10,596 nt of DNA, taken from assembly GCA_028565635.1 (NCBI GenBank), contig JAOXYB010045626.1, forward strand, positions 1 through 10,596. Direction: 5' to 3'. Every line of letters starts with the position of its first letter. Position 1 is the stretch's first letter. The notes below the pieces were generated by a model, which worked only from the letters and a program-made list of their open reading frames with translations, did not search any database and was not told the DNA's origin. Shown here piece by piece: positions 1-9,700 of the stretch. The position numbers and the translations under genes are program-made. The DNA is from Phoronis ovalis. Its lineage: Eukaryota > Phoronida > Phoronidae.

Positions 1-488
1 AAATTATGGGTGGTGGGTATAAAATGAAAGTGCCTTCCCCCCCCTCCCCCACTTTTTTTACTGGAACAGCCCTTAGAAAAATCACTGAAAACACTACTTT
101 TAATAAAATCATGAAAAAATGACCCGTTTTTAGGGGATTTTGTTAAAAAGTGGACCCATTTTTAGGGACATTTCTGAGAAAAGTGGACCCATTTTTAGGA
201 AACTGATCTGAAAAAATGACCCATTTGGGTGGCACACCTCCCCATATTCATCATACATGTAAGTGCCCCCTCCCCATGGGCCAAAGATGGACTACCAGTC
301 CATTTGTATGTGCATTACAACTTCTATTATATTATAAGGCAATCAAAATTAGATCAAGATACAAATGACCAGGGAACTTATCTCTCTTGCCACCTATTTA
401 TTATTAAGTTTTAGAAAATCTGGTGTTAATTATCCTAAACATTTTTTTTAATTAGCTAATTAAATTAACTGTCATATTCATATTCCAG
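1..488 (+). other. 3' part of an upstream intron, repeat-bearing
   Basis: No coding sequence is supported here. The stretch ends in a plausible acceptor (TATTCCAG at 481-488), and exon 489-728 starts in mid-codon, so this is intron rather than promoter. It contains a C-rich tract (37-50), four degenerate copies of a 32-33 bp unit (about 111-235) and a second C-rich tract (265-275). The motif at 62-73 (TGGAACAGCCCT, which reads AGGGCTGTTCCA on the other strand) resembles dispersed repeats I recall from bivalve genomes. The 61-codon open frame at 229-414 has no recognisable protein. Confidence 0.7.
111..235. repeat. Degenerate tandem array, unit 32-33 bp, four copies
   Basis: A core resembling AAAGTGGACCCATTTTTAGG recurs, with GACCC at 121, 153, 186 and 218, giving spacings of 32, 33 and 32 bases. 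Copies two and three are closest to each other. Copies one and four read AAAAAATGACCC, and the last diverges into ATTTGGGTGGC. C-rich tracts preceded by AAGTGCC lie on both sides (29-50 and 261-275), so the array may be the inner part of a larger dispersed element. No transposase coding is visible. Confidence 0.75.
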
Positions 489-728
489 GTCATGCAAAAC
501 GTCCCCAGTCATTAACTCGTCCTCGTAGTCACCTGACCCGTGTTGAAGAAGAACCTACCACAACAAATGGAGAGATAGATCACCATGTAGAAACAGTTGA
601 TAGAGGTGTCGGACCTACCCCAGTGCCTCCCCCTAGTGATCCAAGAATACCACCATATTTAGGATATCCCTCGCCAGGATTCATGGATCCTCGGAACGGA
701 TTTATGGACGCGTATCATCATCATCATG
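489..728 (+). CDS. Gli: Gli exon 1 of window: N-terminal regulatory region
   Basis: Residues 1-79. The exon begins with two bases completing a codon split with an upstream exon and ends with one base of a Gly codon, before donor GTAAGT at 729. The protein has an Arg-rich start ([15 protein letters not shown]), then [12 protein letters not shown], a Pro-rich stretch, MDPRNG (65-70) and a short His run. By memory of human GLI3, EEPSTS and MDPRNGYM occur in the same order about 80 to 120 residues from its N-terminus. This anchors the exon and implies that little is missing upstream. No start codon is assigned because the entry phase is open. Confidence 0.9.
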
Positions 729-3700
729 GTAAGTAGCAATCTCCAGACACTATCGACCAATATTAAACCATAATGTAAAAGCCATATACAGGCTGAGGTA
801 TTAAAAAACAATTAATTATTGTGTGTTTGAAAAGTACACAAAATGAGCATTGAACCTGGAAAGACAATTTGCTATGTGTATGCACTGGATAGCATAAGGG
901 ATCACTTTCCCAATCAACTACCATTCCATGCTTTGTGAATGTACCATCAAGCAGTTCTGATCTACCCGCTCATGCGATTATTCACAATACCCTAGAAATG
1001 CTGGTTTGATTGGGTTTGTGGCCACCTGACGCCTGCATAATCTATTGTAAAGCATGTGAGTGTTAAATGTAGATTGTAACGGTAGGACAGTGTTTGTAGC
1101 GTAATATATCAACTTGATGTACATACATTAAATATGGATTGTTGGCTATATTGTGGTTGTGGAAGTGGATGCCATTTTGATGTCTGTTAAAACCAGTGTC
1201 TGGGATAAACAGGATGTTGTTATTTGTACTTGTAGTAATCCTAGAATACATGGCTTAGGTGTGGTATTGCATATTGTTTGATACATAAATAATGTGATTT
1301 TGATTTAGAACAGACTTGAGTGATTGATTTAGTTAGAAACCTTTTTTTTTTTTTATTGAGGCACAAGTCTATTAGAAAACTTGTCTATATCTAGTAATTG
1401 CTCAATATTTATAAGGTGTAACCTTTCAACATCATTATCCATAATTTAGTTCTAAATTATCTATCATTCTTGTCTTTTTAGGATTTCCCTACCCATATCC
1501 ACCAGTGCCTTATCCAATAAACAACCCTGTTCCATTAAACGCTCACACCCATGAAGGAAGGTATCATTGGCCGATAATGGGTTATCCTAGTCACCCTGGG
1601 TAAGTTAGTATTAAATGGATGGGTAACACTATTGTTGTTAGCTTGGCTGTGTACTGTGCTGTTGATGATAATAGTATGAAGAGCAGTTGTCTTCAGTTTA
1701 AGTCAGTTGTGCATACATATTCACTTCAGATATACATGTATCTCAAAGGAACTATTTTCTGGGCTTTGATGAGGAACTACGGAACTTTGATGTTTTGTCA
1801 TGCGTCATCACAAAACCAAGGTTGTGCGTATGTGTTCACATGATAGACTGTAAAATTGCGTACATCCATGGATAGGTAAAGTTATATGTAAGTGGAATTT
1901 TATATTAATTTTGTGTTTCTTTTGAAATTGTCACCTCATTTTATAGTCCTGGTATCAGCCCTGCCCAGTCAGATATCTCATTATTAAGTATGCACAGTGC
2001 CAGACATCAAAGCGAACAGTTAGCTCATATGGCTTCAAGAATACAATGGGAACAAATGCAAAGGAACGCCTACCAAAGTCCATTATCAGCCAGATATAGT
2101 CCAGCTAGTATATTAGGTAAGTTAAGCTAGTTGTGATATTTTTTTTCTTTCCTGACACAATAGCATTAGAGCTTATGTCAGACAAGGTATCTCATTTTGT
2201 TAAATGTTTGGACACTTCATAAATATTTTGTTTCTTTTACATCATTTTCTACAAATACTTTGTTTTCCTTTTGTTCTAAGATTACTTGCTGTTGGATCTA
2301 ATGTAACTTGTTTTATCCATGTACCAGTGTAGGTTAGCTAATGGTTACCACAATAACACGCAATAAATGTATGATTGAATAACTAAAGCTTAAAAGTGCA
2401 TTTTTTGTGCATTTTGTAAAGGAGGTAACCTTTGGGCCGCAACCCCAACGTCTCCTAAAATTGTGTACAGTTGGGGGAATTAAAAAAAAAGAAAACACAA
2501 AAAAGGGTAAATAGGATGATTATTCATATCTATGCAACTGACTTGAAATACATGTGATGTTTATTTTTTATACATCTACCTAGGTTCCCCAGCTGACTTG
2601 GTGCGCCAGGCAGCATTAGCTGGTAGTCAACGAAGCATGTTCACAGACATCCCACCCACACCAGGCTCAGGCAGCATAACTTTACCGGGATCTCTTGAAA
2701 GTAAGTATCTGTATGCACGAAAGCTACTGAAAATGATGGAACTATGGCTTTCTAAATTGCAAATATTTTTGATTGAATACTATTCTGTGGAAATATGTTA
2801 TAGATTATGACATTTTCCTAATTTGGGAGTGACGAAATCCTATTCTGTTATATCATACAACATTTATTTCAGGTTCACGTCTTACCAGTCCTCGTCCATC
2901 TATTATTGGAAAAAGTCGAAAGCGTGCCCTATCTCATTCACCAATTTCTGACTACTTGGACATTCAAAGTTTAACAAGAAGTTCTGAGGGCTCTCTACAG
3001 CTGACACCATTTCTGCATACTGGGAATTCGCGAAGCTCTAGCGCGGCCAGTGGCTCTTATGGGCATTTATCCGCTGGTGAGAGATCAGCTATTTCTGTTG
3101 ATTCGTGCAGAAAAATGTTTTACTTGTTAAAATATCAATGCGGTGCAATGAGACTATTGTTTAGAGTGTGGTCTGTTCATTAGTGTTTACTCTTATCTGC
3201 CTTCTTAACTGAATTTAAAGACAGGTGTAAGAAAAAACTAAGAGTATAATAGATATTATTGTACAGATGTTCGTTTAGTTAATATGTTATGTGGCCTGGG
3301 CTTACAAACTTAAAAATGAAAATTTTATATTTTTTAGTAAATGAATTCGGGAGTAACAAGAAATAAAGTTCACACATGTGCATAGTTTACATAAGTTTAC
3401 TAGCTTCGCTTAGCAATGCGAGCACATGGTAATGAGTTCAAAGTTCCACAACTTAAGCTAAATCAAATGTTTCTTTTAGCTTCGTTGGGCAATATGAGCC
3501 CTGCTAATCCATTTGCAAGGCATGCTGCTGTTGGCGGGTCGCCATTCTTTCATCCCATGATCAATCCCATGATGACAAGACAGTATCCTGCTGGGACTAC
3601 GATGCCACCACCTTCACAACCGCAAGGGCCTGTAATGAAATCGGAGCAAATTATGGTAAGGATTACAGCGCAGGTGATTCCCGAAATGTTTTGTTTTTTG

Positions 3701-6700
3701 CCATGGTTTTATGGCGATTTTTAGTCGAGAAAGTGTTTTAATACCTAAAATTGTGATGTAGGGAAAGATAGTTTTATCACTTACGTGAAGAATTAATAAC
3801 TGTCTATATAATTGTGGTGATTGGAATTTTTTTCTGTAGTTAGAAAACTAGTAATTAAATCGTACTTCAAGTTTACCTATTCTAAATAACTATTAATAAA
3901 AGTTTAAATATAATATTGTGTTTATGTTATTCAGAAACTTCCCATTCAGCCACCGAAGGACAATAGTAGCGTAGTTAGTAGTACGGTAGACCACCAAGAG
4001 GAGGCAAAGAGGACGAGAATAAAGAAAGAATCTTCACCTTCACAATATAGTACGTTTAAAATATTCATGTACTTATTGAAGACATAGAAAGTTTCTTTAG
4101 AGCTTGATATTTCTGATACCTATGCGAGATTTCTCTTTATATCGTAATTGAGGACTGCAAAAAAACACCTGATGGTGCCTTAAATATTATCCCAATCTAC
4201 TGTATCTGGCTATCAATTGACAAAATTGCTGCATGCTGGGAATGTATGACTTGTGAGTCCATCAAGTACATGCTAAAAGTCGGTAAGTAAATAATATTCG
4301 CATAGTTTCAATTGAGACAAGCCATTAATTTTGTGTAGTATAAAAATGAGATGTTATTTAAAATAAGTTTCTAAATTGAATCATCTGGTTACAGATCACC
4401 ATGACCACCCTCATGTTAAATCAGAATTTAAACAAGCATCTCATCTCGATCGGCCCCCGCAGGAAGGTGAACCAGATTTTATTGAGACAAACTGTCACTG
4501 GACAGACTGTAACGTGGAGTATGACACACAGGATGAGCTGGTTAGGGTAAGTAAAAAGATTTATCAACTAATAAATGGGCACCTTATGGACGAAGCTTTT
4601 TCACCTTGTTATGTAAAGGGAGTGGTCAATTGATCATGATACACCCAACATTTTGATCCTTTCTGTTACACCAGTCTTTCCAAGTATTATCTTCTATCTA
4701 TGTCTTCTGTGTTTGTTATATTTGCTGCTTTACAAAGGTTAACAGAATAATCTTGAAGCAACTGTAACTTTGGAATGGAAACTAGAGACACAAAAACAGA
4801 GTAATGAAACACTCGCTTACTTTCTTCTTGATGTAATTTTAAACTTCAAAGAATAAATGGAAATAATGTTGACCTAAGACTTGTAAAGTGCAGGCAATGA
4901 AAAATAATCTTTAAGCTTATCCACAAAAATACCAGTTTTTTCTACATTTAAGGAATCATTCATCAGCTTTATGTTAAATTTTGTTCTGTTAATTCAGCAT
5001 ATAAACCAGGACCACATAGCGTCTAACAAGAAATTGTTTGTGTGTCGATGGACTGATTGTTCTCGCGAAGAGAAGCCTTTCAAAGCTCAGTATATGTTAG
5101 TTGTACACATGAGACGACACACGGGAGAAAAACCACACAAGTGTACAGTAAGTTTGATCCTATCATTTGTTATTTCACTTGACTCTAACAGATGGTGCTT
5201 CATCAGTCGGGAGCATTATTTTGTGTAGAATAAAAGTATAAAAGACGCTGTGCAATGCAAATTAAAGTAGAGCATGAAAGGAAATGTTTACACGTATTAT
5301 ACTTTTACGAGATTGACAATTTTATATTAATTTATATTTTAGTTTAAGTGATGTAATGTTCTTGTTTTCAGTTTGAAGGTTGCAGTAAGGCATACTCGCG
5401 GTTAGAAAATTTGAAAACACACTTAAGGTCTCACACTGGTGAAAAGCCTTACATGTGCGAGTTCCCAGGATGCACCAAGGCTTTTAGCAATGCATCAGAC
5501 AGAGCCAAGCATCAAAACAGAACACATTCAAATGCGGTAAGTCGTATGAACCAAAGCTGCCGGATCACCGAACATTTTTATTGTGGTAATGGTTATGGAA
5601 TAGAAGTCTTGTGTATAAAAAGTTACATATCACTTTACTTGCCAGATGACAATGGCAAACTTTTTAAGTCTGAATTCCTTTAGTTGTCCAGTCTAGAAAA
5701 GCTCAAACACACTTTGAATTACTAAGTATAGCAGCAATTTGTAATTCAGAGAGGGGATTTCAACATTTTAGGGCCCATAAATACTTTCCCTGCACAACTG
5801 GTTGCGGAATAGGTGTGACTACAAGATGCAGTTATCGTTAACTGTTGATTTCTAGAAATGCGGACTCTCTGTGAGAACAATATCAAAGTAAGACCATAGG
5901 AGTTACTTGCAAAACAAATAGTTTATTTCTTTCCTTTATAGAAACCATATATTTGCAAAGCTCCTGGTTGTACCAAACGCTATACTGACCCAAGTTCATT
6001 ACGCAAACATGTAAAAACAGTTCATGGACCGGACTTTTATGCTAATAAAAAGCACAAAGGAAGTAACAAGGAGAGTTGTAGTCCGACAAATAATAATAAC
6101 AAAGAAATGGACGGGGACAAAAATAATGAAGACAGAAGTAAAAAAATGGAGGAATGCTTAACAGTGACTCAGCTTCAAGGAATGGCTATGATGGAAAGAA
6201 GAAAATCTCAGGTACAATTATACCCGTCTTTAGGGCCTCGTAATTTAAGTTTGTATATGAATTTAAGGTTGTTTTGCTGGTGACTAGACATTTGGAGTAG
6301 AATAGGTTGGACCAGGGGAGACTTGAAAATTGTACTCAGTTTCTACAAGAGGTCATAGGTATTATTAGGTGGATATAGTGTTGAAGATGTTAATAGGGTT
6401 TCAAATAGTTGAATGTAAACTTTCTGCTTCATATTATAGTTTTCGATTACATTTCCAATCAGATATGCAGTATAGTAGGTGAGTATATCTGCATTTTAAA
6501 AGGGCAGAGAAAATTTATTATCTGTGTTTTCAGGATAATGTCGGATCCATATCATCTCAGCCTCAAGGATCTCCTAGTAGTGATGAGTTTGAAATAAATG
6601 TGACCACTAGAAATCACCCCGGTATCGAGGTACATGAACACGTTAATGGAGAATTACAAAGTTTATCGAATGATGCAGATGATGAAGTTGATATTCCTGA

Positions 6701-9700
6701 ACCATTAGACGTCGATGTAAGTTATTGTTTCGTAAACACGAGACGTATGTTTTTGAGATTTATGTCTTTCTGGGCAATCAGAGATACACAGGTGATTGCC
6801 AGCAAGTGCGAAATAATTACTCACTCCCTCAATTTGCAGCACTTCATAAGTGATCAGATAACATCACTTATGTGCAAACAGTCTACAGTTGCATGACCAG
6901 ATCAGACATTTACGAATTTTGAGTAATAAATTCCAATCCTGTAAAACCTTTTTATTTCCAGATGCCCGGTCAGAATGTAGTTGTGTCAAGGACAAGTCGT
7001 GTCATTCAGGGTCAATCAAAGTCTCTACTTAAGACGAAGAATAAAGGTTCGCTCTCAGTGCTACCATCAATACCATCTGTGCCAAGTAAGTGCCAACCAC
7101 TATCACTTTTGCAATTAGCGTTTGATGTGTGACTTATCCATCACTCATCGTACGTCGTAAAATTTATATTAATTTTTTGCACTCCTGATTTTACAAAGAT
7201 GATATCACAGCCTAGGAGACGAAGCATACACCTTTTAAAATTATGATAATACCTTTGTTCTAGCTACTAGATATGCTATGTGTATATGGAAGCAATGTTT
7301 AGCTGGATGCCAGATGTTGGTCTGTGCCAAATATTGCTGTGCTGCTGTTTGTTTAGTTATTTTTAGACAAAATGTTTAAGTGTACAGGAAATTTCAACAT
7401 GCTTTTGGTAATTTTGCCAGTGTTGTTTCATGTTTGCATCTTTTTGTGCGTCATATTTTTTAATAGTAATTGAGGCAAAAAAAACTGAGTAGTTGTAGTA
7501 AAAATTAGTAAAATTGTAAAAACTATTGTATCATGGTGACTAAAAGGCTGTACACTCTGAGGTCATGAAAGTAATTATGATTAGAGGAATGGGAGGATAC
7601 CGTGCCATCTGCAAAGAGTGGGTAAATTATATATATATATTTGCCAGTTATTGCTAATTAAATAGCTTGAGCTACTGGGGAGGAGGCAACAATATTGAGA
7701 GTTAGTTTTAATGGAGCAGCCTTCAGTTGGTTTTGTGTTCAATGCTGAAGAATTTAAATATGGTTGTTTTGCAGATAACAATCGTAGAAATGCTAAAGGA
7801 GGTTCTCAGCCAAGTTTAACAGAAGTTAGCAATAAGATGACAAATCTTAAACAACAGACCAGCCCCAAGCATAAGAGAGTTACGGATTTAGCAGGTATGC
7901 CCACAGTTGCCATTGTAATCTTAAGAGTTCACATACATTTTTTTTCAATTTTTTATTGCTCCAACAATTAAAAAGTGACTATTTTAAGGGTTAGAAATGT
8001 ACTTTGTTGTCCTGGGTATCCCATAATCTTCTCATCACTGTTCCATCAACTGATTTACCCACAAATTTCTGATTTTATAAAGATACAAACTACTATTCAT
8101 TTACATTATGAATAAAGGTTTGTCTTATTTTAAAAAATCAGGTAAAAAGATTATACAAAAAAATATTACTTCGAATTATCATACAATTTTCCATCATGTC
8201 AACTAGAAAAATTCTAAACAACTATCATTCATGAGAAAACTGAATTCATTGTTTCTACTAGTTTTTTCACCAGACTTAAAAATAGCTCTTGTTGGTAAAA
8301 AGAACAAAAAATGGAAAGTGTCTATTTTTTTATTTGTGCATTTTGCATACAAATAACTGAAATACCAAAGAAAATACCAAAGGGATAGATAGCGCCACCT
8401 TTTTGAAAATGCCTGTCTTTGCAATTTTTAGTGTCCAATTATTGTTATTAAAGTTTTAAAGACGGAATACTAATTACTCTGATATCAATTTCTTAATATA
8501 GAGTTCTGGTAAAAAGAAATGAACTACAAAATATCATTTATTTCTTCCAGGACTTCATCCTAATGACAATTTGGGTCAAGGTTATAATGGGAATCGTCGG
8601 GATAGCAACAGTACAATTAGCTCGTATTTAAGTAGTTTAAGATCTGAAGCTAGCCCTAATCCATTTGGTAGTCAGTTCTCTAGCCGTCGATCAAGTGGTG
8701 CATCCCAAATATCAGCCAGATTAAGCATAGCCAACTCTCCGTATGAATATGATATCTCTGGGAATGTGCCACCTAACATGCGTCGTTCTCAAGACATAAA
8801 TAATATGACTGCTTTATTCAACAATACTCGATTGGGAAGCAATCCCAACTTGGTTGTCCAATCCCAGTCTACAAATTTACAAGCCCCTATTAGCAAATTG
8901 GAGCAGAATCGCCGAATGTCACAAGACAGGATACAACGTTATATGGCATCTCGTCGAGATAATGGCGGATGGCGCACAGCAACACCATGTCGTACTCCTT
9001 TACCGCACGAGATACCTAATCGTGAAATCAGACGAGCTAGCGATCCTGTTCGTACAAGAGATCCAAACTTCCTAGAATTAAAACAACTTCAGACAAGATT
9101 CTATAGTTTGAATCAAATGAAACCATTACCGGTACCAAACAATATGAGGAGTTTACGTGATAAAACTGACAGTCAGGAAAAATTCATGTCCTCCCAGAGT
9201 AGTATTGCTACAAATGTTACAACTGATGATGAATATGGAATGATGGGAGATAATGGTGGAATGGATACAGAAACAGAAGCAGAACTTGAAATGAAGATGT
9301 TAGAAGATAGTGAAGATTTATTGATACCAGACGAAATGCGCAGATTCCTGACGGAAAGAAGTCAACTGATGTCGAGTGCCTCCACAATACCAGAAGAAGG
9401 TGAATACTATTTGCCACCTAATTTCAATCAGGAATTTATATCCCAGGAGAATTATAACGATGATAATCCAACACCTGTTCCTTCACATCAGCAATATAAT
9501 GGACATTTAATGCATGACCAATCATGCATGAGTTGTCAAAATCAATCATGTGGAAATCATCAGTCTGTGCCGTCAAATTCTCACAATCATCAAATACAGC
9601 AAGGTTATGGTATGCAAACTATCAATAGCCAATCACAAGGCATGATGCAGAATTATGGACAACCTATGATGCCAAGTAATCAATCGCAACACATGTTACA

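Larger units (their letters stand above)
4493..6025 (+). other. Gli: Five tandem C2H2 zinc fingers (DNA-binding domain, interrupted by three introns)
   Basis: Fingers by residue: 1, 413-436; 2, 446-471; 3, 479-501; 4, 509-532; 5, 540-563. All twenty Cys/His ligands are present. Fingers 1 and 3 are split by introns, and a third intron falls in the linker between 4 and 5. Linkers 2-3 and 3-4 are canonical TGEKP; linker 4-5 reads SNAKPY. Near identity to GLI in fingers 3 to 5 is the strongest evidence for the family call. Confidence 0.97.

Noticed and set aside
111-235. Regularly spaced repeats suggestive of a CRISPR array
   Set aside because: Period equals repeat plus almost no unique spacer, the units are degenerate and the context is an animal gene.
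229-414. 61-codon plus-strand open frame upstream of the first exon
   Set aside because: It lies in intron and repeat sequence, lacks any recognisable domain and does not connect to the exon frame.
2443-2476. 7-bp inverted repeat CCCCAAC/GTTGGGG in intron 3
   Set aside because: Short arms and a 20-base loop; compatible with chance.
3416-3479. In-frame ATG just upstream of exon 6 that could start a shorter isoform
   Set aside because: The residues before the acceptor do not resemble GLI, and a strong acceptor (TTCTTTTAG) with matching phase explains the exon.
7629-7640. Short AT dinucleotide tract
   Set aside because: Six repeats in an AT-rich intron; too short to mean more than background.
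8203-8424. 73-codon minus-strand open frame in intron 14
   Set aside because: AT-rich intronic sequence with no recognisable homology; the length is expected by chance.
8854-9075. 73-codon plus-strand open frame within the last exon
   Set aside because: It is a different frame of the GLI coding exon, whose own frame is open and conserved.
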